DNA of 64,000 nt from Marinomonas primoryensis (GTDB taxonomy: Bacteria; Pseudomonadota; Gammaproteobacteria; Pseudomonadales; Marinomonadaceae). This document shows, piece by piece, positions 1 through 9,165 of the stretch (position 1 is its first letter; every line of letters begins with the position of its first letter). Both the position numbers and the translations under genes were made by a program. The stretch is from NCBI RefSeq assembly GCF_013372285.1, contig NZ_CP054301.1:2535001-2599000 (forward strand), in the 5' to 3' direction. Below the pieces are notes generated by a model. That model saw only the letters and a program-made list of their open reading frames with translations. It did no database searches and was not told where the DNA came from.

Positions 1-2318
1 ATACCACTTTCTCTTGGACGGTCCTGCCGATTGAAATTGGCAATAGCATCGCTTACAAACCAAAAATTGTGGTGCGTTCTTCGAATTCCAAAGCCATCCA
101 AAAGGTCTGAATAATCTTTTCGTGTTTTTAGATTCGCGACTTGATTTGCCCAATCAATTAACTCACTTTCTTCTACCTGCATTAAGGCATTAGGGTAATC
201 CCCAAGAACCCCTTTGACTAAAGTAACGCCATCTTCAGCAGGTAGTCGAGCCGCCTCTTCGTCCAGTAGACTCGAAATATTTGCATGCGCCTTATTGTGA
301 ATCATACTAATAACGTCCATAGGAACGCCTTGCTTAGTCACCAAAACAGTCACTACATTCGGTAAAAAAGCTAGGCCATCACCGCGTTTTGCCTGAAGTC
401 GATACAATGCTTTACGCTGATTCAGAGAAAGCTTACTTTGTTCAAGGTCGTAATCATGATCCAGCACTTTGGCTAATTTTTTTCGCAGCATCTCGTACAA
501 TTCAGACTGATGATCATCAGTCTCATACGAAATTTTAGATTGACGATCTATTTTAATGTAATCACTAAAAATGTAGTTTTTAATCGTTTCATTGGCGTCT
601 CGATACCAATATTTCCGGATGGACTCACGGTCCTCTTTTGGCAATAGCAACAAGAAATTCATCTCACCTTCCATCCTTAGAAAATCCATATACAAACGAG
701 TAACCAATTGATGACCCACATTGCCATAAACATCAAAGCCCGCCACCAATAAATAATGAATTCGCTCTAACAACGGGTAATCTATTACCCAAGCTGTTTT
801 AGGGTGCTGCCCTACCATTCCCTTGACAACAGAAGCATTGTCAAAATGACGAAATATTGTAAGCGCTGCATTTTCATTATTGCCATCACCATCCCAAATC
901 AAACTTAAATCAATCGGTACTTTTTTACCTACTTCACTTTCAAACAGTGCCGCTTTAGCCGATAAATAAGACTTTTGCTGCTCAGAAAATCCAATCCAAG
1001 ACGCCGGATTCAAGGTAGTACTTGATCCCACCGCTGGTAAATCTAAATCCTGAACTTGATCTTCTAAATAGTCGGCAGAGCCTTTGTTGTAAACGACTTC
1101 TGGATCAATGAAATACACCCAAAACTGCTCATTAATGACATTTACCGCGACTTGACCACGACAAACTGGACCTTTTATAAACGCCATAATGGTTTTTTGA
1201 GAGTGATCTAACAAGAATCGATAGCGTGCATACGCCGGTATTTCACGAAAGGTTTTGAACGGGTTCGTCGCCACTTTAGCGTCATACCCTGGATCTTTTG
1301 TAACCTTATAATCTTCATCATAAAAATATGACATCCAACGCAAATAACGCGCTTCATCCAACTGCATAGGAATATGGTTTTTTTGGACTTTTACTTCTGG
1401 ATCAAGCCAGAGCCGATAATAAACATGATCTACACCCGGAGCGTCATATGGCCGACGAGTAGCAATACGATCAATAGGCTCACCCGGTGGTGTTTTTGAA
1501 CGAACCAATTGAAAGCGATAGTCCTCACCCTCATCAAGATACAAACTATATAAATACAAATGCTCATAGATATAACGAGAAATTAACTGACCTTTTAAGT
1601 TATCGCTATTTAATCGCGATTCCCATAACGCCACTTGTTGCTGAATTTTTGCAGGTGCCACTTCGGCTTTTGGCATCTTTCCGCCTTTCGCCAACCAACG
1701 TGTTAATACATTGTATTCATTGGCATTAAGAGCAGGAAGACCATAAGGCATCCCCCAATTAGGATAGTCTTTTTCGAATTGTTGATACTCTTCAACACTC
1801 ACGCATTGCTGGTCACGAGCAAGTGAAAAATCATAGTCATCAGACAGAACTGGCTGATTAAACGCCCCCTGTTTTTTACGTAAGGCGATAGCTCTGTATA
1901 ACAAGCTGCCTTGTAAGTTAGCCGATGGCGATTGTTCACGCTCATTTAATACGGGATGGAAGCCTTTCACTCGCCACTCTTTAGTCGTTTTGGCATCGAT
2001 GAATAAACGGGTGGGGGAAGATGCCAACAAACGAGTACCATCATAAACAAGCTCCTTTGAACCGCCTCGCTCAACCCCCTCAGAAGCCGTAAACTTCAAC
2101 TGGCATGGTGCATCGTAACAAGCATGACAAGAGACACAACGACTGTCTAAAATGGGCCTTACTTGTTCATTATAAAACACCGTATCTTCTTCACTTACCT
2201 CACTAATACGGTTTGCAGGATCTTCCGATCCAAACACCGTATCAAATTGATGAGTCGCATAAGCCGCACAGCCAGAAATGAGCACAAGCAAACAAAGAAG
2301 AGTCAGCCAACGAGACAT
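1..2318 (-). CDS. cti: fatty acid cis/trans isomerase Cti (C-terminus beyond window)
   Basis: The minus frame starts at ATG 2318 and stays open through base 1, giving 772 codons, so few residues should be missing. Cti converts cis-unsaturated membrane fatty acids to trans in the periplasm, a fast response to solvent or heat stress. The N-terminus is a hydrophobic leader ending ISGC, a possible lipobox at Cys17. A haem-binding CVSCH motif follows near residue 64, as expected for this cytochrome c-like family. Reading on, conserved blocks such as IDRIATRRPYDAPG and ESIRKYWYRDA match my memory of Cti. The ribosome site is probably the GGAA ten bases upstream. A terminator separates it from the upstream gene, so it should have its own promoter in 2319-2420. 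Confidence 0.85.
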   Translation of the reverse strand, partial: MSRWLTLLCLLVLISGCAAYATHQFDTVFGSEDPANRISEVSEEDTVFYNEQVRPILDSRCVSCHACYDAPCQLKFTASEGVERGGSKELVYDGTRLLASSPTRLFIDAKTTKEWRVKGFHPVLNEREQSPSANLQGSLLYRAIALRKKQGAFNQPVLSDDYDFSLARDQQCVSVEEYQQFEKDYPNWGMPYGLPALNANEYNVLTRWLAKGGKMPKAEVAPAKIQQQVALWESRLNSDNLKGQLISRYIYEHLYLYSLYLDEGEDYRFQLVRSKTPPGEPIDRIATRRPYDAPGVDHVYYRLWLDPEVKVQKNHIPMQLDEARYLRWMSYFYDEDYKVTKDPGYDAKVATNPFKTFREIPAYARYRFLLDHSQKTIMAFIKGPVCRGQVAVNVINEQFWVYFIDPEVVYNKGSADYLEDQVQDLDLPAVGSSTTLNPASWIGFSEQQKSYLSAKAALFESEVGKKVPIDLSLIWDGDGNNENAALTIFRHFDNASVVKGMVGQHPKTAWVIDYPLLERIHYLLVAGFDVYGNVGHQLVTRLYMDFLRMEGEMNFLLLLPKEDRESIRKYWYRDANETIKNYIFSDYIKIDRQSKISYETDDHQSELYEMLRKKLAKVLDHDYDLEQSKLSLNQRKALYRLQAKRGDGLAFLPNVVTVLVTKQGVPMDVISMIHNKAHANISSLLDEEAARLPAEDGVTLVKGVLGDYPNALMQVEESELIDWANQVANLKTRKDYSDLLDGFGIRRTHHNFWFVSDAIANFNRQDRPRESG

Positions 2319-2420
2319 AAAAAGGTTCCTATTTTTCATTTTATCTTATTCGCGAAGCACTTCATCCATGGAATCACAGAAAATAAGCCGCCCATCAGAC
2401 TTGAGAGAATAACACACATA

Positions 2421-2445
2421 AAAAAAACGCCCATTTAGGCGTTTT
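2421..2445 (-). terminator. Rho-independent terminator after the acidic protein gene
   Basis: An 8-bp perfect stem (2424-2431 with 2438-2445, sequence AAAACGCC) has a six-base loop. On the minus strand it is followed by a run of T, so it ends the operon that finishes at 2472, upstream of cti. Confidence 0.8.
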
Positions 2446-2471
2446 ATCAAATCACATTCGTAAATCAGTGT

Positions 2472-3071
2472 TCACTCATCATCAGCGATGCCATCATCAG
2501 GATAGTCATCCGATAGCTCATAAGCATCGTCACCCATAGCATCATTTGCTAGCAACAATGCTTCTTCGTAGGCGCCGCCAAATTCGATACGAGTAATATC
2601 ATATAAATCGTATTCAAAAGTATCATCAAACCAACGAGCATCAGAGCCAATTTCTTCAAGCTCATAAGTAACTGCATCAGCACGAATCACACGACCAATC
2701 TCACAACTATCCGGTTCAATCTCTTCGCGATGAAGTGTTACTAATCCAAATTCTTCACTGATGTCGATAAGCAATACAGCCAAATCAAGGAGCTCGACTT
2801 CTGGATCAACCACTTTTTCATCACGAAGTGCTAATACTTTCTTCTGAAAATCATTAAAAGGAGCCGGATGTGCAAAATCGCTAATGTCTTCCAGAAACAG
2901 AACTTGATAACCATTAAGTCGGACACTGTCATCCACTATTTGGAGCAAAACCATTTCTTCGTTGGCATCCACAACAAAACCGTCAGTCCAGCTATCTGGC
3001 CCGTCCAATTCTTCACGAAAAATGCGAACAACATTATTTCGAGTACGTGCTTTTTCCAATTCGATGAGCAT
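2472..3071 (-). CDS. acidic protein with two internal repeats, function unknown
   Basis: A 199-residue strongly acidic protein without signal peptide or membrane segment. I do not recognise the family. It contains two copies of the same fold: residues about 15-85 (start VRIFREELDGPDSW, then a DGFVVDANEEMVLLQIVDD strand pair, ending KKVLALR) and about 110-180 (VTLHREEIEPDS, IGRVIRADAVTYELEEI, ending YEEALLLAND). The alternating strand pattern recalls small beta-barrels of the Sm or PRC type, which is inference only. The C-terminal 20 residues are Asp/Glu rich. It is the last gene of an rbgA-yacL-this gene run on the minus strand, 66 bases after yacL, and ends in a clear terminator. Confidence 0.7.
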   Translation of the reverse strand: MLIELEKARTRNNVVRIFREELDGPDSWTDGFVVDANEEMVLLQIVDDSVRLNGYQVLFLEDISDFAHPAPFNDFQKKVLALRDEKVVDPEVELLDLAVLLIDISEEFGLVTLHREEIEPDSCEIGRVIRADAVTYELEEIGSDARWFDDTFEYDLYDITRIEFGGAYEEALLLANDAMGDDAYELSDDYPDDGIADDE

Positions 3072-3137
3072 ATTGGCTTCCTAAAAACATATTAAAATAA
3101 ACACCGCTAGTGTAAACCCAGCCAGCACAAGGAACAA

Positions 3138-3518
3138 CTACTGCAGAACTTCATGCCAGTTTTCAATCATATTAATCAGGTCTTCTAAGCCACATTCTGC
3201 TTGAATACCATCTGTCGAAGTTTGATAAAAACTTTCTTGGGAATCAAACATCGCTTTTATCTCTTCTTCCGCCGAATCCAGATCAACCTGACGAGAGACA
3301 GATACACCTTCCTCACTCAAAATAACATCAAAAGGACCATGTTTAAATTCAGTCGTTTCTTTTTCATTTTCAGCTAAACGGGCCGCCATTAACACTCGCT
3401 GAATAACGTCCAAATCACGCACATAATCAGAGACCCATTCACCAATCGCAGCGAACTCGTACCCTGTGTAAATACGATAAGCATTTTCGTCCTGATCAAA
3501 GGCAATTTCATAATCCAT
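3138..3518 (-). CDS. yacL: YacL family protein (UPF0231)
   Basis: About 126 residues starting MDYEIAFDQ, matching the start of E. coli YacL (MDYEF). The tail CGLEDLINMIENWHEVLQ also resembles the YacL C-terminus (CGVEDFL). The biochemical role is unknown. I chose ATG 3518 because the family begins there and GAGG lies nine bases upstream. A GTG at 3533 would add five residues and overlap the rbgA stop by four bases (GTGA), so translational coupling to rbgA is possible with either start. The protein is acidic, soluble and of normal family length. Confidence 0.75.
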   Translation of the reverse strand: MDYEIAFDQDENAYRIYTGYEFAAIGEWVSDYVRDLDVIQRVLMAARLAENEKETTEFKHGPFDVILSEEGVSVSRQVDLDSAEEEIKAMFDSQESFYQTSTDGIQAECGLEDLINMIENWHEVLQ

Positions 3519-3529
3519 GACCGTGAACC

Positions 3530-4546
3530 TCACTGTTTTTCATCTAAATTCTCATTTTGATTGGTGACTGATGCTTGGTCTGCTGACTGAACTTGACTAT
3601 TACGATAAGCAAGGTTGCTCGCTTGCTGACGCTGAGGAACCGCAGCAGCTAATCGCGCCAATCGAGCGGCTTCTTTTTTCGCTTTTGCCTCTTCAACCAA
3701 GCGCTCTTCAAGCGCAATCATTTCTGGTGTTTCCATCACGTAAGGCCCAATTGCTCCGGTTCTTACATCATTCAAAAAAACTTCTGCGGCCTTATGCATA
3801 TCAACCTTACCACCAGATCGCAATGCGCCCCGTTTAGAACCGATCACTTTTAAAACATCATAAGGATCAGCGGCAAGCTCTTTCAGTTTATAACGAGCAA
3901 TAAGCGCGTCTCGATAGTCGGCGATAAAAAACTTCAAACCAACTAAGGCAACATCTTCATAATCGATGGCGGTATCACGTACGGCCCCAGTCACCGCTAA
4001 ACGATAACTGGCACCAGGATTTTCAATTTTTGGCCACAAAATTCCTGGCGTATCCAATAACTGAAAACCATTGGTTACTTTCAGTTTTTGCTGCGATTTA
4101 GTGACCGCAGGCTCATCGCCCACTTTCGCTACACGACGACCCAATAACGCATTCATCAAGCTGGACTTTCCAACATTAGGAATGCCAGCAATCATCGCTC
4201 GGATTGGCTTTTCTGCACTACCTCGATGAGGAACCATCTGGCTCACCCACTGACTTATCTTTGCTACATCCAATTTATCCAATGTAGAAAAAGGGTGCGC
4301 CAAAATGGACTTATTATCACGCCAATGCTCTAACCATAAGTCTAGACGAACTTTATCCGCTAGATCTTTTTTATTAAGAAGGCGTAAAACAGGAACCTCC
4401 CCACGCAATGTATTAAGCATAGGGTTCTGGCTGGAATCAGGAATACGGGCATCCAACACCTCAATAACAATATCTACTTGCGTCATGACTTCTTCGATTT
4501 CTCGACGCGCTTTATTCATGTGCCCTGGATACCACTGAACGCTCAC
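3530..4546 (-). CDS. rbgA: ribosome biogenesis GTPase RbgA/YlqF
   Basis: A 338-residue circularly permuted GTPase. The order of motifs is G4 first (NKKD, residues 58-61), then G1 (GIPNVGKS, 121-128), then G3 (DTPG, 165-168), which is diagnostic. The N-terminus VQWYPGHMNKARREI is the family signature. Known members act late in assembly of the large ribosomal subunit and bind 50S precursors. The last 60 residues are charged and rich in Ala, Gln and Asn. It is first in a short minus-strand run with yacL and the acidic protein. Confidence 0.93.
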   Translation of the reverse strand: MSVQWYPGHMNKARREIEEVMTQVDIVIEVLDARIPDSSQNPMLNTLRGEVPVLRLLNKKDLADKVRLDLWLEHWRDNKSILAHPFSTLDKLDVAKISQWVSQMVPHRGSAEKPIRAMIAGIPNVGKSSLMNALLGRRVAKVGDEPAVTKSQQKLKVTNGFQLLDTPGILWPKIENPGASYRLAVTGAVRDTAIDYEDVALVGLKFFIADYRDALIARYKLKELAADPYDVLKVIGSKRGALRSGGKVDMHKAAEVFLNDVRTGAIGPYVMETPEMIALEERLVEEAKAKKEAARLARLAAAVPQRQQASNLAYRNSQVQSADQASVTNQNENLDEKQ

Positions 4547-4665
4547 CCTAACTCCCCTTTATGACCAAGTCTTTTTCGGTGGCGGATTCTACCACAAGTT
4601 CCGCAAAGATAGAGAAAATACTACACGGCAATAGAATGAGTTTAATTTTAGCGATCTCGTCTAAT

Positions 4666-4706
4666 CTGACTTAAATCAAGGCGGCACAACACAAACTATC
4701 TATAAT
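4666..4706 (+). promoter_or_regulatory. candidate FNR/ANR-type promoter
   Basis: The sequence CTGAC-TTAA-ATCAA (4666-4679) matches the FNR half-site pattern TTGAT-N4-ATCAA with a perfect right half and two mismatches in the left. A perfect TATAAT stands at 4701-4706. With a start near 4713 the box is centred about 40 bases upstream, the usual class II FNR position. No coding region follows on this strand before the terminator at 4815. Confidence 0.5.
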
Positions 4707-4712
4707 CATTAT

Positions 4713-4843
4713 TCCAGTTAAGCGAAGGCGAGGAATCTGCACCAAACTTCTCGTTTATCTGGTTGTTCTCTCGATCGGGCCGACTATGACTTAAACAGTT
4801 AAATGGCCCATTAGCCGAGGCTGTGTGTGGCCTCGGTTTTTTT
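4713..4843 (+). ncRNA. candidate small RNA, oxygen-regulated
   Basis: A roughly 130-base interval between a TATAAT box and a strong Rho-independent terminator, with no convincing ORF. It contains an internal inverted repeat GGGCC (4777-4781) and GGCCC (4805-4809). The 3' end overlaps the last codons of acpH on the opposite strand. I do not recognise it as FnrS, PhrS or a GGA-rich Rsm RNA. Existence rests only on promoter and terminator shape. Confidence 0.45.
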
Positions 4844-5422
4844 CATTTCGTCTTGCACGTAATCCAGTAAGTCTGGGTATAACGCTAAAAAAGGTGCTTC
4901 TGCCTGAGCAATCACTTGCGGCAAATCATCCAAAAAATACTGTAAGTGCTCGCCATATCGCCAACGTCGCATAATAGAATGAATCGCTTTCTCCACGCCC
5001 TCTAGTGTGCCTAAATTGGAAAGCCAATTATCACTTTCTAATGAACTAATCATGTTTCTTAGACGATCAGGGCTTCGATGCTTATCTTTCACTAGACCCA
5101 GAACCGCTTGATCACAAAAAACCGTCAAAGGCACTGTACTAAAGCGTTTCCAATTCTGTATTAACCAATAATCCATTACGATGTCTTGTACAATTCCAGC
5201 AAATCGGCGGCGCCCCTTTCGTGGCATAGAACGAAACAGAACACTCGCCTCATGTTGATCGACCATCACATCAACTTGTTGATGCAAACGCCAACCCGCT
5301 AGTAAATCAGAGTCCAATTCACCCACATCAACAGGGAAATCGCCAAGCAAATTCCCGACCCAAGATGTTTTAGTGATAGAAGCTATGTGTAGGTGTGCAA
5401 AATAATTCATTTTCATCAACAT
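4811..5422 (-). CDS. acpH: acyl carrier protein phosphodiesterase AcpH
   Basis: A 203-residue protein matching AcpH/YajB, which removes the 4'-phosphopantetheine arm from holo acyl carrier protein. The N-terminal block NYFAHLHIA followed by SWVGNLLGDF corresponds to NFLAHLHLA and SGNLLADF of E. coli AcpH; LHQQVD and the helical C-terminal half also fit. Family members begin at MN, so the start may be the ATG at 5410 rather than 5422. It is a single gene, with the candidate small RNA terminator embedded in its 3' end. Its activity opposes phosphopantetheinyl transferases such as the EntD encoded 53 kb away. Confidence 0.85.
   Translation of the reverse strand: MLMKMNYFAHLHIASITKTSWVGNLLGDFPVDVGELDSDLLAGWRLHQQVDVMVDQHEASVLFRSMPRKGRRRFAGIVQDIVMDYWLIQNWKRFSTVPLTVFCDQAVLGLVKDKHRSPDRLRNMISSLESDNWLSNLGTLEGVEKAIHSIMRRWRYGEHLQYFLDDLPQVIAQAEAPFLALYPDLLDYVQDEMKKTEATHSLG
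4815..4843 (+). terminator. Rho-independent terminator of the candidate small RNA
   Basis: A 7-bp GC-rich perfect stem, CCGAGGC (4815-4821) with GCCTCGG (4830-4836), and eight-base loop, followed by seven T on the plus strand. It sits inside the 3' end of acpH but points away from it, which implies a plus-strand transcript. Confidence 0.75.
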
Positions 5423-5643
5423 TTTTAAATTATATTATTTTAAATAAAACACATATATTGTCTAAAAGCGTCAGCATCACATAGTCTTGCTGTCTTTTTA
5501 CGCATTTATTTGTAAAAATGAAGTATCACCTATATGGTCAATATTCGCTCATGTAAGCCAAAATTCTTCAATTCATGAGCACAGAACCACCTTTAGAATA
5601 AAGCGACCACATTACTAGCCATCCCAAAAAGAGACCTAGAAGA

Positions 5644-7176
5644 ATGAAGATAAAGGTTATTTTAGCCTGCTGCTTGGCTCTAATCTTATGTAATAAGGCA
5701 GCAGCCACAACATTAAGAGTGGCTTTTGATGCCGATCCAATCTCATTAGACCCGCATGAACAACTTTCTGAAGGCACATTGCAATTCTCACACTTAGTGT
5801 TTGACCCGCTATTACGATGGCAACAAAACGGTCAATTCGAGTCTCGTTTAGCGACTCATTGGCAGCGCCTTGACTCGCGTACAATACGCTTTTTTTTACG
5901 GAAAAATGTCACCTTTCATTCCGGTAATGCTTTTTCGGCGAAGGACGTTGTTTATACGATTAATCGCTTAAAAAAATCCCCTGACTTTCGCGCCATGTTT
6001 GACACAATCGCCTCTGTTTCCATGATCGATGACTATACAATTGACGTAAACGCAGCAACACCAAATCCATTGTTACTTAACATCATGACGTACGTATTTC
6101 CAATGGATAAAATCTTCTACCAAGGTCAAGACCAAATCATAAAATACGGTGAAACATTTGCCTCACGCAATGTGTCAGGAACAGGACCTTTTAGCCTAGT
6201 GAGTAGAGAGTTGGGCAGCCGAATGGAACTCAAACGCAACCCAAACTATTGGGACAAAGACTCGGTTGGCAACGTAGACCAAATAATCATGACCCCAATT
6301 CGAGCCGACTCAACTCGACTCGCCGCCCTTCTTTCAGGTGACGTAGATTTTATTTTCCCCGTTTCTCCTATTGATATAGAGCGAACTAAAAAAATACAAG
6401 GAATACAGCTGGTTACGCTACCAAGCACTCGCATATTATTACTGCACATGAATCAAAAGCGTCGCAAAGAATTTCAAGATGTTAGAGTAAGAAAAGCCAT
6501 CAATTTAGCGATCAATCAATCGCTCATCGTCGAAAAAATCTTAAAAGGTTATGCCTCACCCGCTGGTCAATTAAGCGCTGATCGCTTCTTAGGCCACATT
6601 AATAACTTAGAGCCAGAATACGATTTAACCAGAGCGCTAGAACTAATGAAGCAAGCAGGCTACGAAAAAGGCTTTCGCATCAGCATGATGGCGCCAAACA
6701 ATCGTTACATGAACGATGAAAAAGTCGCCCAAGCCATCGCTGCAATGCTCGCTAGAATCCACATTACTGTAGAGTTAAAAACCCTACCCAAGGCTCAATA
6801 CTTTAAAGAGTTTGATGATCGCAGCGCGGATATGATGATGCTGGGATGGCAATCTGACACCATGGATTCAAATAATCTATTTGAATTTATTATCGCTTGT
6901 CCAGATGCTAAAACAGGATTAGGTGCTTATAATGCCAGCGAATATTGCAAACACAGCATTGATGACAACATTCACCAAGCGAACAGAGAAATGAACCCAG
7001 AAAGACGCCTTCGTCTTATGCAGCAAGTCGAGCGCACTTTGTACGAAGATTCGGCTATTGTCCCACTGTATTGGCAATCTCTTATTTGGGCAGCCAAAGA
7101 CAATGTTAAAATTCAAGACGTAGTCAATGACCAAAACTATCCTCACTTGGGGGACTTGTTCATTGAAGGCAAATGA
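5644..7176 (+). CDS. ABC transporter periplasmic binding protein, family 5 (peptide/opine type)
   Basis: A 510-residue extracellular solute-binding protein of the DppA/OppA family. A Sec signal peptide spans about residues 1-21 (cut after KAAA). The mature start LRVAFDADPISLDPHEQ and the motifs LATHWQ, VTFHSGNAFSAKDVVYTINR and FDPLLRWQ are typical. It captures a peptide or similar ligand for the permease encoded downstream; the ligand cannot be read from sequence. It is the first gene of a five-gene operon, with AGAAGA before the ATG. The 72-base gap to the permease is the largest in the operon. Confidence 0.9.
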   Translation: MKIKVILACCLALILCNKAAATTLRVAFDADPISLDPHEQLSEGTLQFSHLVFDPLLRWQQNGQFESRLATHWQRLDSRTIRFFLRKNVTFHSGNAFSAKDVVYTINRLKKSPDFRAMFDTIASVSMIDDYTIDVNAATPNPLLLNIMTYVFPMDKIFYQGQDQIIKYGETFASRNVSGTGPFSLVSRELGSRMELKRNPNYWDKDSVGNVDQIIMTPIRADSTRLAALLSGDVDFIFPVSPIDIERTKKIQGIQLVTLPSTRILLLHMNQKRRKEFQDVRVRKAINLAINQSLIVEKILKGYASPAGQLSADRFLGHINNLEPEYDLTRALELMKQAGYEKGFRISMMAPNNRYMNDEKVAQAIAAMLARIHITVELKTLPKAQYFKEFDDRSADMMMLGWQSDTMDSNNLFEFIIACPDAKTGLGAYNASEYCKHSIDDNIHQANREMNPERRLRLMQQVERTLYEDSAIVPLYWQSLIWAAKDNVKIQDVVNDQNYPHLGDLFIEGK

Positions 7177-7248
7177 ATACTCCGCGTTATTTATCAACGA
7201 GAACCACAAAATCATGACCTCCATAACAAGTAGGAATAAAGCCATCTA

Positions 7249-8229
7249 ATGCTGATTTTTTTACTCCGCCGCTTAATTCAGGCTTGCTTTGTTATGATCA
7301 TTATCAGTGTGATCAGTTTTGCCATACAAGATAAGTTAGGCGACCCAGTACAACAAATGGTTGGTATGTCAGTGTCGTCTGATGAGCGCAACCAACTGCG
7401 TAACGAATTGGGGTTAAATGACGGTTTTGTTACCCAGTATTGGCGTTTTGCTAAGGGCGCCATTCACGGCGATCTTGGTACATCGTACTACTACAAAGAA
7501 CCCGCACTAGACGTTATTTTAAAAAAGCTACCCGCTACATTGGAGCTGGCTTTTTGTGCAATTTTAGTCGTCACTTTAATCGCCACACCTTGTGGTGTTT
7601 TGGCGGCGATAAAGCCAAAACACCTCTTATCCAGACTGCTGATGATAATAAGCTCTATAGGTTTGTCCGTGCCTATTTTTATTATCGCCATCCTTATGGT
7701 TTACATTTTTTCCATCGAATTAAATATGGCGCCCAGCTTTGGCCGAGGCCAAACAACGGAATTTTTGGGCTTATGGCAAAGTGGGATTTTCACCAAAGAC
7801 GGATTGAAACATTTATTGCTACCAAGCCTTACCCTTGCCATTGCGCTAATGCCGATTTTTGTGCGGTTAATTCGAGCTGAAATGATGGAAGTATTGCAGT
7901 CTGAATACATACGTTTTGCCTGGTCAAAAGGCCTGTCTGCACGACGAATCTATTTCATCCATGCCCTCAAAAATACCATGTTACCTGTTATCACCGTGGG
8001 TGGAATACAAGCGGGAACACTGGTGGCTTACACCATTTTAACAGAAACTATTTTCCAATGGCCTGGCATGGGTTTTTTGTTTATGGATGCGGTGAGTCGA
8101 GTTGATACGCCTCTTATTTCAGCTTATTTAATTGTTGTCGGCGGCATGTTTGTTATCACCAACACCGTTGTGGACTTAATATATGGTTTAGTCAATCCGA
8201 CCGTACGCTTAGCGAGTCATGGATTATGA
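7249..8229 (+). CDS. ABC transporter inner-membrane permease, DppB type
   Basis: A 326-residue permease with about six hydrophobic segments. It starts MLIFLLRRLIQACFVMIIIS, the usual N-terminal helix of DppB/OppB proteins, and has the EAA-type loop near RAEMMEVLQSEYIRFAWSKG, which contacts the ATPase. It ends in the family signature around VVDLIYGLVNPTVR. It overlaps the next permease gene by four bases (ATGA), so the two are coupled. It forms the heterodimeric channel with the following gene product. Confidence 0.92.
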   Translation: MLIFLLRRLIQACFVMIIISVISFAIQDKLGDPVQQMVGMSVSSDERNQLRNELGLNDGFVTQYWRFAKGAIHGDLGTSYYYKEPALDVILKKLPATLELAFCAILVVTLIATPCGVLAAIKPKHLLSRLLMIISSIGLSVPIFIIAILMVYIFSIELNMAPSFGRGQTTEFLGLWQSGIFTKDGLKHLLLPSLTLAIALMPIFVRLIRAEMMEVLQSEYIRFAWSKGLSARRIYFIHALKNTMLPVITVGGIQAGTLVAYTILTETIFQWPGMGFLFMDAVSRVDTPLISAYLIVVGGMFVITNTVVDLIYGLVNPTVRLASHGL

Positions 8230-9164
8230 AGTACCCCAAGAAAGATCTCATTCATCCTATATCGGGCAGTCGATGGAATCATATTTGGTCGGGGTTTGTG
8301 GGCGACAAACTTGCCGTGCTGGCTCTGATTATTTTTATTTTTTATGTCCTTGTCGCGCTACTCGCTCCGCTGGTTGCGCCTTTTGACATTGCTGATCCGG
8401 CCTTTATGGATTTAATGAACGCGGAGATTGCACCAAGCTGGATCAGTGGTGACAGTCGTTTTCTATTAGGGACAGACGCCCAAGGACGAGATCTATTATC
8501 CGTCATTTTATATGGCACACGACTCTCACTAACAATAGGGATATGTGCGGTATTAATTCAAGCCACATTGGGTATTTGTATCGGCCTTGTATCTGGCTAT
8601 TTAGGTGGCCGAATCGATAACCTGTTAATGCGTTGCGCCGACATTCAATTGTCTTTTTCAAACATGATGGTCGCGATTGTCTTCCTTGCTATTTTCCAGT
8701 CGCTCTTTGGCATGGCTCGATACCAACAGCTCGCGATGGTTATTCTCATTCTCGTCATAGGCTTAACCGAATGGCCGCTTTTTGCTCGAACCATTCGAGC
8801 CTCCGTATTAGCCGAAAAGCAAAAGGAATACGTCGATGCCGCGAGGGTCATGGGCATTAGCTCAAAACGCATCATGTTTCGCCATATTTTGCCGAACACA
8901 CTATCGCCTATCTTGGTTATTTTTACCGTTCAAATCGCAAACGCCATCGTTGCAGAAGCGGCCTTGTCTTTTTTAGGGTTAGGCATGCCTGCAACAGAGC
9001 CATCGCTTGGCTCACTTATCTCAGCCGGATTTGCCTACATGTTTGCGGGTTCATGGTGGATCTGTGTCATCCCCAGTGTCACGCTCATTATCTTAATTTT
9101 AGCGATGAACTTACTAGGGGATTGGTTACGTGATCATCTAAATCCAAGGACGTATAAAGACTAA
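8226..9164 (+). CDS. ABC transporter inner-membrane permease, DppC type
   Basis: A 312-residue second permease. The cytoplasmic N-terminus, first helix near residues 30-50, and the block FLLGTDAQGRDLLSVILYGTR are hallmarks of DppC/OppC. The EAA loop is RASVLAEKQKEYVDAARVMG, followed by HILPN. It ends MNLLGDWLRDHLNPR, a strong family signature. It lies between the DppB-type permease (4-base overlap) and the first ATPase gene (one base gap). Confidence 0.92.
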   Translation: MKYPKKDLIHPISGSRWNHIWSGFVGDKLAVLALIIFIFYVLVALLAPLVAPFDIADPAFMDLMNAEIAPSWISGDSRFLLGTDAQGRDLLSVILYGTRLSLTIGICAVLIQATLGICIGLVSGYLGGRIDNLLMRCADIQLSFSNMMVAIVFLAIFQSLFGMARYQQLAMVILILVIGLTEWPLFARTIRASVLAEKQKEYVDAARVMGISSKRIMFRHILPNTLSPILVIFTVQIANAIVAEAALSFLGLGMPATEPSLGSLISAGFAYMFAGSWWICVIPSVTLIILILAMNLLGDWLRDHLNPRTYKD

Positions 9165-9165
9165 T

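Noticed and set aside
1487..2438. Plus-strand ORFs opposite the start of cti
   Set aside because: The minus frame is continuous and carries the CVSCH motif and Cti blocks; the plus ORFs are shadows.
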